From assembly GCA_004352715.1 (NCBI GenBank), contig SCFE01000003.1:96889-160888 (forward strand): 64,000 nt of DNA, in the 5' to 3' direction. Below are positions 32,922-43,384 of this stretch, piece after piece. The stretch is from Hofstenia miamia (lineage: Eukaryota > Xenacoelomorpha > Acoela). Each line of letters starts with the position of its first letter. The stretch's first letter is position 1. The translations under genes were made by a program, and so were the position numbers. The notes under the pieces are model-generated. The model saw only the letters and a list, made by a program, of their open reading frames with translations, was not told where the DNA came from and did not search any database.

Positions 32922-33589
32922 TTAATCATCTTTGATTTGAAAACTGCATGCACGTTTTACCTCTTTATAATAATTGCAGCCTTTCGTTTTGCTACCTTTT
33001 TTGAGTGTTTTATAACAATATTTGATTTTCTTTCCGTTTTTCACGATGTGACACTTATCGCAGTGAGCATCTTTCCAAGTGTATTTACAGGCTTTAACAT
33101 TGTTATGTTTCTGTTGAGGCGCATCATTTTCTTGATTAGGTGCTTGTTTTTCTGCACTGATATCACAGTTTTTCCTTATGACTCTTGTTAAGGGACATGT
33201 AATTAGAGACTTCTCAAGAACTAGTTGACCTTCTTTGGACATAAATCTATTATTTTTGTATAAGCTGCATTTGCTCCAGTCAGTATAAACATATTTACAT
33301 AAAATTGTCCCAAGTAGGGAAATACTTGGATCGGTATAGGCTACCATTTTTGAAGTATTTCCTTCACAGTCTATCATGCATTTTGTAACTTTACGGAATA
33401 TTTGACAGTATTTGCCCCTTCTTGAAGACTCCCTTGTACCAGCCCCACACCCATATTTTGAGTTTTCTCTATAAAGCTTACATTCTGCATGAGACCATTC
33501 GCTACACCAAGGTTCATAAAACTCATCATTGACTTTATTTACTTTTATGCTGCCCGGGTATTCAATTCGTTCGATTTCGATTGTGTTGA
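32922..33589 (-). CDS. Pleiotrophin/midkine-family protein, terminal exon with one N- and two C-domains
   Basis: A long open frame ends at 32922. Its 5' edge is best placed at a splice acceptor (tattctacaag, exon from 33589, phase 1). The upstream exon with the signal peptide was not identified. Numbering residues from the open frame at 33656: Cys51, 59, 70, 84, 93, 97 fit the N-terminal midkine/pleiotrophin domain (EWSHAEC, then GCGAGTRESSRRGKYC, C-x3-C). Cys120, 130, 154, 164 fit the C-terminal domain (CKYVYTDWSKC). Residues 190-237 form a second C-type domain (CKYTWKDAHCDKC, GSKTKGC, C), with two extra cysteines. The known family is secreted heparin-binding growth factors. The second C-domain is unusual. 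Lysine-rich throughout, as expected for heparin binding. Confidence 0.75.
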
Positions 33590-34019
33590 CTTGTAGAATA
33601 TAAAAACACGTAATGTAACTATGAAATAGATTCATAACGAAATGGAGGCAAAACATAAAATTCGAACAGCTACATAAAAATATTTGTATGATTTTACATT
33701 AAGGAAGTTATTCTACTACGAATTTTAAGTTAATCTCTATTTCTTATTGATTGACCTTTATTTGATTAACTCATTAGAGATGGAGGCTTAAAAATTCATA
33801 ATTGCCAACTTTTTCGAAATTTATTTATCTAGCCTATATTTGCTTGTAATTGTACACAATACATGTGACTAAATACAATTATGTAACACATACGTATTAA
33901 AAATATTTACAATCTACAAACTAGACTGCAACTATTACAAGAATAAAAATAATAAAAACAGTTAAGACACACATTTACAAATAAAAATTCGAATGGTATC
34001 GTTTGTTTAATAAGTTTTG
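33590..34019. other. Upstream intron/flank, no exon recognised
   Basis: Expected to contain intron sequence of the pleiotrophin-like gene. No signal-peptide exon was found in these bases. Confidence 0.5.
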
Positions 34020-34021
34020 TT

Positions 34022-34690
34022 TTAGAAGTTTTTTAATTTAATTAGAGATTCAGCAGTTCTTATATCCGTGGGGAAGCTGTTCCATTTGGAGATTGTAGAT
34101 ACGCTATAAGAATGTTCGCACAATGAATACTTAGTTTGATGTTTTAATATACATTTATTTGTTCTAACATTTATGGTAAATTTGCTGTTTTCTAGATTTT
34201 GCGTGCTTTGAATGTTGATTTGTTTGTATAAATTTATTAAGCTTAGAAGTTGCATGCAATACTATGGTGCTAATATTTTGTAATGTTTCAAGTTATATTT
34301 GGTTTGTTGACGCTTGCTTCTAAACATTATTGCTATTAACCTGTTGAAAACTTTATCTATTCGCTCTTGCTGTGATAGTAGTATACCATTCAATAACATG
34401 CAAGCATAACTGAATTGGCTGGTTATACATCATTTATTATCTCTTTGCTTTGAATTTTCTGGATGATTGATCTTACTTCTCCTAAATAATGAATTCCGGC
34501 TGCCATTCTCCTGATCTTGGTATTTACAAATTACTTAGACTGAAGACCTTTATCTAGCTCCACGCCAAGATACGTAATGCTACTGCTCTGTTTGATTGGT
34601 GAACTTATTCCTGCAAGATTGAGCTCGATATTTTTAGAGACATTTCTTAAATTTGAATATTGACGTATTCAAACGTGTGAACAATTACTA
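34022..34690 (-). pseudogene. LINE ORF2 C-terminal fragment (CR1/Jockey-like)
   Basis: The frame at 34255-34022 ends with SLCEHSYSVSTISKWNSFPT and IRTAESLIKLKNF, the conserved S-F-x-x-x-x-x-x-W-N-x-L-P and F-K end of these ORF2 proteins. Upstream minus-strand frames near 34420-34260 give an R-I-D-K-V-F-N-R-L-I-A-I-M-F segment, the thumb region. Stops interrupt the rest. Confidence 0.6.
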
Positions 34691-35395
34691 CTTTTTTCGG
34701 CAGACATACTATCAATTTTTTTGGGAATATAAAATAGCAAACAACTTTATTTAGCATTTTACTTAAATACATTCATAATATACGAAGCATATGAGAGAAA
34801 GGTTAGTTATCTTGACATTTACTCAAGCCTTTAGTTTTGACTTTATAGTACTTTCAAAGTCAAAATGTATGATTCATATAGCGTAAATGGCAACAGTAGC
34901 ATTTTTAAATATCATAATCGGTATTTGCAAAATAATTTTGGGCTCAAGCTTCGAAAGTATTTGCAGAATTCTGGTATTTAAAAATGTGATGGGATTCAAA
35001 CCATTTTTATAAGAAGCCTCAAAAGAACGCTAGCCTCAGTTGTTAGGTTGACAAAGGCGTAGAACATTGCTACACGAAAGAAAATGTGACGCCTAAAACT
35101 AAGCACTAGTATAAAATAAAATAAGAGAAATACATTTAAGACAAACTTTGAAAATAGGTCCAAGTAGACCCCATCTACATACTTATTTTTTCCAATTATA
35201 GAGTAGGCCTTAGCTATAATTTTAAATTTCAATTCGATCAAGTTTAAATATTATGAATTTGAATAATAGGCAGAAATTTTGCAAATCAGTAAATTTTGCT
35301 ATGTATTTTGAAATAACTGCAAATCCTACCCCCTCGTCTCAATACAATATGTGATACACTTTTGTAAGACTAAGAATTTTACCACAACACCTCTA
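34691..35395. other. Intergenic, no gene seen
   Basis: No recognisable gene. The 81-codon minus-strand frame at 35241-34996 is hydrophobic but has no family resemblance. Confidence 0.45.
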
Positions 35396-36130
35396 TTGCC
35401 CCCTCGAAAAGCTCAAACGCAAATCCAGAAGATTTTCCAATGTTGATACTAATCCTCAATGACCAACAAAACACAGCAAAGCGGCAGACACAAAGGAAGG
35501 AAGCTGATAACTTTCATTGGACGTTATGTCGATTTTCCTTGGAACAACACATTTGGAATGAAGGTTTTCGCGAATACTAAGCAGAAGTCGATTCAGACAC
35601 ATCTCTACTAACTTCTTGGGATTCAATAGTAAACATGCAGCAAATCTGGAAGAGACTGCCACATTGTTGGTGAAAACTTTTTTGCATCTCTCTCACTGGC
35701 GCAAAATTATCCAAACAGAAGAATATTCTACATCAAACCTTAGAAAAATCGAAGAAATGTTTTCAAGGCAATATTGAGCATTAAAGAGTTTCTCTGCACT
35801 GATTTATTGCAGAAATCCAGCGTTATGAGCATAATTTCTCAGTGCAAGAATCATAGATAACTCTAGAATAGTTGTTTTTGAAGGGAAGCAAAAGCCAATG
35901 TTTATTGAGTTTTGCCACAACAGGAAATATGTCATGGTGTTGATGTTGTTAACAAATTATTGGTTAGTACTAAACAAAGGGTTCAACAAGACGCTTGCAC
36001 TAATGCTTGTCTTAAAATATGCACTGGCTGGCAAGAAATTTGCAATGCAATTTCATCTTCAATGTCACAAATCAGGTCACTAATATGGAAATTAATCTTC
36101 AACCTGCTAGATCTCAACAACAATATGGTA
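35396..36130. other. Protein-like but unrecognised stretch
   Basis: Slightly GC-richer than its surroundings, with several medium frames on both strands. On - there is 35662-35456, with a CLLLNPKKLVEMCLNRLLLS helix. On + there is 35912-36151, with an ACTNACLKICTGWQEICNAI segment rich in Cys. No family recognised. It is probably the coding remnant of a transposon or a dead gene. Strand undecided. Confidence 0.25.
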
Positions 36131-36139
36131 TATTTCCTC

Positions 36140-36660
36140 TTCCTAAACTAATATAGAAGAAAAATCTATATTTAGAAAGTGTGAAAACAATAAGTAAAGA
36201 TACTGGTAACAATTTTAAAAACAAACTAAAATAAAGCACAACAAAGAATATTTTCAAATAGTAATGGTAAAAATTAACTTTGGCAATGAGGATGTTAGCT
36301 TCTATTAATAGAGTAATCAGGATCATAGAATTTATAACATCTCAATTATATTATTTGCGCAAAAGGATTTTTTAATATCATTTTCTAGCATATACATGTA
36401 TATTTGCTAGATGTGTTTTTATAAAATACTTGCATATCATTATAGCTTCATTACACCTAATTATATGCGTTCTTTTGTTTTGTATATAGATTAAGGTTGA
36501 AGCAAAAAAGTAATAATTTGTTATTTGGAGAAATTATTGCTAATTATTTTGAAGGCATTCATATAGATATGACATTGTGTAATTCCGAAGTATTTAAAGG
36601 ACTCAACTTGCTTTAAATGAGCTCCGCTGAAATTCATTTATAGCAACATTGCACAAATTT
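36140..36660 (-). repeat. Short LINE 3' fragment, copy of 5385-6260
   Basis: Shares words with the LINE 3' end at 5385-6260 in the same orientation: gtatttaaaggactcaactt, agagtaatcaggat near 36310, and a comparable 3' tail (gaagaaaaatctatatttag). Internally deleted and with no useful frame. Confidence 0.6.
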
Positions 36661-36954
36661 CATGCAGTTATATAGGCATTGTGATTTTTCATTATTTGAG
36701 AATTGATCTACTTTCCACAGCTATAACTGTCCTAAGTCTTGGTTCAAGCCCTTTATAAATATCTTAAATTTCGAATTATCGATTGACGGATATAATTGTC
36801 ATTTCCAAACCAAGTTTTGAGAAGCAATGCAACTAGTGTTCTGTGGCCATAGCCCCAGCTAAGAATCATTTCTGAACATTATGATGCACAATATATTTTC
36901 CATGATTGCTTATGTATTTTTATTTTTTAATCTTAAAACAGTTTCCTAAATTGT

Positions 36955-37209
36955 TTGAACTATGAGCATGTTTCAATCGTTCTATTGAAAATTGCAGTAT
37001 TTCACTTAGTGGTAGTAAAAAGCGCCGACGACGGGAAAAAAATCACTGTTAGTGGCCGGCTACAACTAAAGCATGACGGTCAACAGCAGACTACGGCCAA
37101 AGGCTGGCTATTTTGCACGGCCGCCTATGACCAAGAAAATTGTATTGGCCACAGAACAGTAAATGCAACTAGACCAGCACAAGACAACCATTACCTGCTG
37201 TGTTTATGA
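36955..37209 (+). CDS. Unrecognised 84-codon ORF in a GC-rich island
   Basis: The ATG at 36955 opens a hydrophobic stretch (VSIVLLKIAVFHLVVVKS), looking like a signal peptide or membrane segment. A polar segment follows (KKITVSGRLQLKHDGQQQTT, then AYDQENCIGH) before TGA. Base composition from 37020 to 37200 is clearly more GC-rich than the flanks. That suggests either a real short secreted protein (or an exon) or a different kind of inserted DNA. No family recognised. Confidence 0.3.
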   Translation: MNYEHVSIVLLKIAVFHLVVVKSADDGKKITVSGRLQLKHDGQQQTTAKGWLFCTAAYDQENCIGHRTVNATRPAQDNHYLLCL

Positions 37210-39247
37210 AGAACAAATTGCTCAACTGAACAATAGAATTAACTCTATAAAAGGAAATAGTACTTAGAATCTTCTCGAATTAAATTTCCCCATGTACTGC
37301 TTTGCTCATTTTCAAATTTTTATTTATAATATATTTTTCAATACGTGTCGTATAATTCTAGACTGATATTGACACATACATCGGTTATAAGGATATCAAA
37401 ATTTCAACGGTTCTAGTGTTAATGCATTTATTTATTGGTTAAAAACGAGCTTACTTGCATATTCTTAATGCAATCATGTGTTATGATTCCTTGATTACAA
37501 ATTAAATGTTTTTGCTTGTTTCTAACTACGAACATCGATAAGTTTTAAGTAACTAATCAAGACGGTGCCTATCATATTAAAAACCCTGTAGGTCCCTTAA
37601 ACCCGTTGTAAACCTGATGTGCGATCAATTGATTGGTTCACTTCGAGTGATACACTCTGTTCATTATAAACAATTAGCATGTAGAATTTGAAGCATAGTT
37701 ATAATAGGGCTTAAGATTGTAAACCCCTACTGAGCCAAACCCAAGAATCTCAACCCAACACGACCTCAACCTAATTTTTGGAATTTCCTTACAAAACTGT
37801 ATTAACAAACTTAGTATTAATCAGCATGGCTGCGCTTCTAGTATTAAAAAGACACACCGCTTTTCCATCTTTACAAAAAGTTTTCTCCAAGGCTATTAAG
37901 AAATTTGTAATTTGTGAGACGTGTACATGTGTATTGGGTGACATGCTTTTCTGTTTCTCTTTGAAAATTTCGAAAAAGATTGAAGTTCTCTCCATACCTA
38001 ACATCATTGTAGTGATACTGTTTCGAGCTCATGGAAGCAACAAGAACTTTAACTGTTTTTTGATAAGTGCACTGATCTCCCAAACCTATTGAGTCTTGAC
38101 GTATGCAAAGTTAGAGGGACTCTCCTCTATTACGTGATGCTCTCACATTGTTCAATTTTTTTTATGTTTTACAGATATAAGTACTCAATTTTTTTCAAAA
38201 GAGCAATTGAAAATTTTAAAAATCCTTGGAGTACTTAAGGCTAGAAAAAATTAAAAGCTTTGTGTTAATAGTAACAAATTCGATTTGCAAAATAAAGCAA
38301 TTCAATGGCCTCAGGTGCTTCTTTTGATGATCGTGATCACATGTCGTCGATTCTCAGTTCACATGAAGAACCATCACGTTTTGGTTGGCCCCTTGACACT
38401 AACTCTGAAAGAATGAATAACTTTGATAGAATAGCGAATCTCACAATATAACTTTATAGAAGAGTTTTTTTTAATTTCACTGCTATAATTCATTTTAAGC
38501 CGTATCGAACAACGAGAAATCCGTACAGACATGGGTTTTTATACTAAGGGCACAGTTCGGCATGCGGGATTGAATATTTCAGCAAGACCGAATTCGACCC
38601 GATACAACCCAAGCTTTACTCGACCCGTTTACAGCTATGGTTTGGATATGAACTGATCATCAAGCGCACAATAATCTTCAATTTAAGTCCATTGTCCAGC
38701 GGATACATCGAGCAAATATTGCAGATCAGATCTGGAAACTGGTCGACCCGTAGGTCGGATCGGGTTGGATCAACAAATAGCGGGGTTGGATTGTGTTAAA
38801 AATTACCTGGAAATTTCCCTTGTCTGGTTAATAAATCCTCTTGGCGTGTCAGGCCAAGAGTCAAGATTGAGGATGTACATTCATTGACATTCAACGCATA
38901 TATTTTAGATTAAATGATCAAATCCTACTTGAACTTATTTCAATTGAATTAGCTTCATTTATATACAATATGGTACAAAACCATAAGAAATAGACCTTTT
39001 TTAAATATTATAACCAGGTTTACGTTAGGTCTTCCATTCCTTTCGCCACGTCGGGCAGGATCAATCAGAGTTGACTGTTTCCAGGCTTGATGCAGATTGT
39101 AATGTTCTACAAAACAATCTCAAAGATTTATCAAATTCTTAAATTGCCACTCTAGTTTATAATGAAAAAATTGAAGTTGTAAAATTTAAAAGGTGAACCA
39201 ATAAAAATTTTGTATGTCATGCCAGAAATTAACTATAATTTTTCTTA
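37210..39247. other. Intergenic, no gene established
   Basis: Minus-strand frames at 38083-37789 and a short + frame at about 38305-38450 are open but not recognisable. The latter starts ATGGCCTCAGG and encodes DDRDHMSSILSSHEEPSRFG. Patches rich in gggtcgg near 38560-38790 resemble those in the first GPCR intron and are probably repeats. Confidence 0.4.
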
Positions 39248-39321
39248 AGGTGTGTTCCCACTATCGACTTTTATCATCTGTCAAGAAATCGGTGATAAAA
39301 GTCGATAGTGGGAACACACCT
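39248..39321. mobile_element. 74-bp perfect-stem hairpin element with TTA duplication
   Basis: The first 30 bases (beginning aggtgtgttcccactatcga) are the exact reverse complement of the last 30, around a short loop of about 14 bases. TTA flanks both sides (39245-39247 and 39322-39324). Likely a miniature Harbinger-type element. No TATA or RNA-gene signals seen. Confidence 0.75.
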
Positions 39322-39725
39322 TTAGCTTCATAGTTGCAATCGGTTAGATCTTCACACAGACCCAAATCTCCGAACTCGATTTGTTGAAATATTATTTCTA
39401 AATTATGACAAAATTATATTCAGTTGGCTTTAAAAAATTGAAAGTTTTACATTAAAAGGAAAAAAATGAAAATGTGTTTCTATTATTAATTATGCTTCAC
39501 TTAAACAATAATATTCTCATTAAAAACCTGAAATATCTTTTTCATTTTTGAAGTGAATTTAATACAAACTTGAAGGATGAAAGGTACCTAAATTAAGTTA
39601 TTCAATTATACACACGTTTTGTTTTTTTGGTTGCCGATTTAATTGGTTTCATTTAAAATTCGTGAAAAAATAGTCATCCAATCAGAAAATAGCTATCACA
39701 TTGCAAAATATTTAACAATGAAGAA

Positions 39726-41098
39726 ATGGTTTTATTTTCAAACATGAATTTGACTTTGAATCAGGAAATCGTCTTCTATACGAATTGTTTTATTGGGATT
39801 TTTGGTTTTTTTTCTAATGCTTTTATTGTAATAGTTTTATCAAGTGAACGTAGTTTAAAAAGCAATCATTACATATTTTTAAAGAACTTAGCAGTCAGTG
39901 ATTGTTTGGTATCCATCCTTCTAGTTTTAAACACTTCAGTTTCGTCACTAAGCACCTATACTGGCACAGTACCAACAAATTATTGGTCCGCACGACTTAT
40001 TTGTTCTTTGAAAGCGCAAAGTCCATTGTATGCTGTGAGTACTATTCTTTGTGAAAATTCAATAATTATTTTCATCAAATTCGTAATTGCAATATTATTG
40101 ATTCAAATTTTCAAACTTTCCAGAGTTAAGTACAGGGGTGTACGCAGCAGATGTGGGCATCTTATAACCCGTGTCTTCTCGAGTCGGACATCGGGTATGA
40201 TTGGGTTGGGGCACAGTTACTTCAATTTGGTTCGGGTCGGATACGCTTGGGCTAGGGAGCAGGCTATGTCGGATAGACATAATTATCGGGTATGATAAGC
40301 TGGATAAAATGCAATATTTAGTATGTATTTTTTTGCAATTAATGGAATTTTGATATTGAGTATTTTGTTTCTTCGAGTCTATCAGGTCGGGTGAGTGAAT
40401 CAATAATCGGTTCGGGTCGGGTCGGGTACAGTTCCATTATTAAATGTCCATTACTGGTATGCAGGATTTTTTGACAGGGAATATCTCGTTTATAATCAAC
40501 TTTAGTGGCCAATAGTGAGGCGAAGCCGCTCGAACTTTTGAAAATATTTTTTTTAAAGTTTTTTTATTAAAATTTTTTGATTTAATCAATCAAAGCTAAT
40601 GTTGAAAACCTGACACTTCTGTACCCCAATGTTTAAATATATAGTGAGAAAGTGATCCATTCGTATAATCACAATTGTCGTATAAATTGACCAAACTACG
40701 GTTCTTTGAATTCTCATTATATTTTACATAGTGTTCATTTTTTGTGCTAAAGTAGTATGATTTTCTGGAAAATTTTGTTTATAAAAAGCACTTCTATATT
40801 CCATATATTTAGATTTTTTGTTTCAATTAAAAATTTCGAATTGCAAGGCAGCATTTAAGTCATCAGTAATGTTTCTGCACTGTTGCATTTCTTTTTCATT
40901 ATAACCACGTGTACATTTTTCATTTTTTCCAAAACAATTTTCAATTTCAATTTTTCTGTTTAGATGGGAGTAGTGCTAAAAACGAATAATCAAGCTAAAG
41001 CTTAATCGTTAGTTTGTAGGTAGAACGATTTCTGCTAAAATGCTATCTTTAATATTTTGCCTAGAATGCTCAGTATTTCTTATTACTTATGCAGAAGA

Positions 41099-41143
<45 letters not shown>

Positions 41144-42614
41144 AATGCAATTTGACCTATTAATATCGTTTAGACATTTAAGAACTCTGCTGTAATTATC
41201 AGTGTGATTTCTGTTGAAAGAGTCATTGCTGTGCAGTTTCCAATCTTTTACAAGAAATCCTTTGGGCAAAAAACATGTTATGCATTTGTGATGTTCCCCT
41301 GGCTATACAGTGCAGTTATTATGTATATAAAAGATCATTTTACTTTGGTCATCAATGATGGATTTTGCGATCAGATTTGGAGCAACTACTACATTGGCAT
41401 TATGAATTCAGCCAACTACATGCTAATGCAGTTAATGTTGCCTGTATTTTGTTATTCCTGTATTGCTTTCTGCATCTCTAGACGCATTAGGAAAATGAAA
41501 TCAGGTAACTGCGCCTGATATAACGCCTCAATTTGTTAGTGTAGTGGGTGCTTCAACCAAGTTATTTTGATAAAAATATATTGTGTGTAATCTGGAAAAC
41601 TGATGATAAATCAATGCAGTTAAATGTTCTAGCTGAAAATTTGAAATAAACATTAACAATACTAAATTTATAAAATTTATAATTTTTGCTTTGCTGTTCA
41701 CGACTGCGATTCTACTCCCGACCCTTCCTACAAATATAATTAAATGATAAGTTGTTTCATATCATTATAGAGTCCTTTCATTAAGAAAAAATCATTAGTA
41801 TATGATAATGTTTAACTTAAACAGCATTGAAATTTCTGAAAAAATTTAAAGTCTTTCTAAATCTGAAAACACATAGGCGTCTCTCATTTGTTGTTTGCGT
41901 TTTTAAACCCCTTCGCTGCACGAATGTACGGTCTATCTACATGTAAATATACAGCTTGAAATTTTATATTGATCCGATAGTCCTTAAACCTGTAATATAA
42001 ATGAGCAGTAAATATGCAGAGAATTCAATTTTTTATAAAATATGAATTTTTCAAGAACAATATCTAATTTTCTCAAGTACTTTGGGCAGAGCATTACATT
42101 TTAGCAGAAATTTTCAACATTACAGTCAAGCACATTCATCAATGGATGCGTCCTCCCATGCCTCAATATTTTAAAATTTTCAAATGAGCCTGTGAAAAAA
42201 ACGATTTATCCTTTTAAAAGGACACCAGGCTGCTTAATTGAACAAACCAAAAAATTGAAAGGAAACATTCAATGAAAGATTTTCCACTTCTAACAATTCA
42301 AATATTTAGGTGAGAAGAATACTGGGAAAATTATATCAAGTGCTCAAGCCAAAATCACCAAGATGTTGTTTACAGTTTCATTTATTTTTATTATTACAAC
42401 ATTTCCTGATAATTTGCATTATAATTTTTTCGTTCCAATTCTAGATATTCAATTGTGGAGTTTTGACAGTGTTCTTAGTAAGATTCTAGTAACCCTTGCA
42501 ATGATAAATGTTCTAATCAACATATTTATTTATCCATTCGTAGATTCTGACTTCAAACTTGCAGTAATTAATACTATTTCAATGAATAATGTTTTGAAAA
42601 ACTCACGAATTTGA
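39726..42614 (+). CDS. Class A (rhodopsin-like) GPCR, three exons, orphan (paralog 1)
   Basis: Exons 39726-40034, 41174-41504 and 42310-42614, joined at GTGAGT...TTTAG (phase 0) and GTAACT...TTTAG (phase 1), give 314 residues. TM1 has GFFSNAFIVIVL (Asn1.50) and TM2 LKNLAVSDC (L-A-x-x-D). A Cys precedes TM3 (RLICSLKA). The D-R-Y site reads S-V-E-R-V. TM4 has a P-W pair, TM5 P-V-F-C-Y, TM6 SFIFIITTFPDNLHY without the usual C-W-x-P Trp, and TM7 NVLINIFIYP where N-P-x-x-Y is expected. A plasma-membrane G-protein-coupled receptor with unknown ligand. Start is the first ATG, with a second ATG at 39744. Intron 1 carries a gggtcgg-rich patch, a dispersed repeat and a TA microsatellite (41101-41136). 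Confidence 0.85.
40455..40620 (-). repeat. Dispersed repeat in GPCR intron, copy of 48143-48405
   Basis: Shares, as inverted copy, the tgcaggatttt end and the gaggcgaagccgc patch with 48143-48405. Sits wholly in intron 1. Confidence 0.5.
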
Positions 42615-42645
42615 GATTTATGTGTGGCATATTGCTATTATTTTC

Positions 42646-42848
42646 CAAGCCTGTAGCCAGACAAAATCCCCAGGGGGCACACCTATGACGTAATGATATA
42701 TTGAAAGCAGATTAGTGGTGTGTTTTTAAATGTTCAAAGGGGGGACCCTTTTATATTTTTTTGGCACTACTGCTTACATTTTTCTCAGGGGGGCACAGAT
42801 TTTCCCAGAGGGGGCCGTGCCCCCCTGGCCCCCGTGGCTACAGCCTTG
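42646..42848. mobile_element. hAT-type MITE (203 bp) with 8-bp target duplication
   Basis: The ends CAAGCCTGTAGCC and GGCTACAGCCTTG are near-perfect inverted repeats. Both sides carry TTATTTTC (42638-42645 and 42849-42856), an 8-bp duplication as made by hAT transposases. The inside is G/C-homopolymer rich (ggggggcac, gtgcccccctggcccccgtgg). It begins 32 bp after the GPCR stop codon, so it may supply 3' UTR sequence. The 86-codon frame at 42720-42980 is repeat-derived. Confidence 0.8.
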
Positions 42849-42856
42849 TTATTTTC

Positions 42857-43384
42857 CCACGCTTTTATCGATAGAATAACTAAGCAAGATATAATGTATA
42901 TATGCATGTACATATATTATATATATATATATATATATAATGATATATTTATCATAAATTCATATTGCTGCTATTTGTGATCAACTTAGTGCCTCTACGA
43001 CGTTGGGTTTGCAACATAATTTTACTATATTGAGATTGGAATTACATTAATAATATTATTGTAAACCTTAATGTTCATATTGATGTAAAACCCTTTCCAT
43101 TAAATATTTTTGTGTGCAGTCACTAGCCATAGACGTTTCAGTAATTGAGTTTACAGTGAAACAATGTAAATGAGACACATTCCATTTATTTTTTGGAAGC
43201 AGAAGAGGATAAAATTAATTGAAAACTATAGTAAAAAATTTATAATACGACATAATTACTTGGTTTTGCTTAATTGAAAGATATTTCAAGTATTTCTCAT
43301 TCTTCTTAATCCGATCTTCAAGTTAGGTTCAATATTTCAAGTAGATTTTAGAACATTCGCTAATTACATGCTTAGTATATTGGT
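42857..43384. other. Intergenic, no gene seen
   Basis: AT-rich with a TA/AT microsatellite at about 42917-42938. No gene. Confidence 0.6.
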
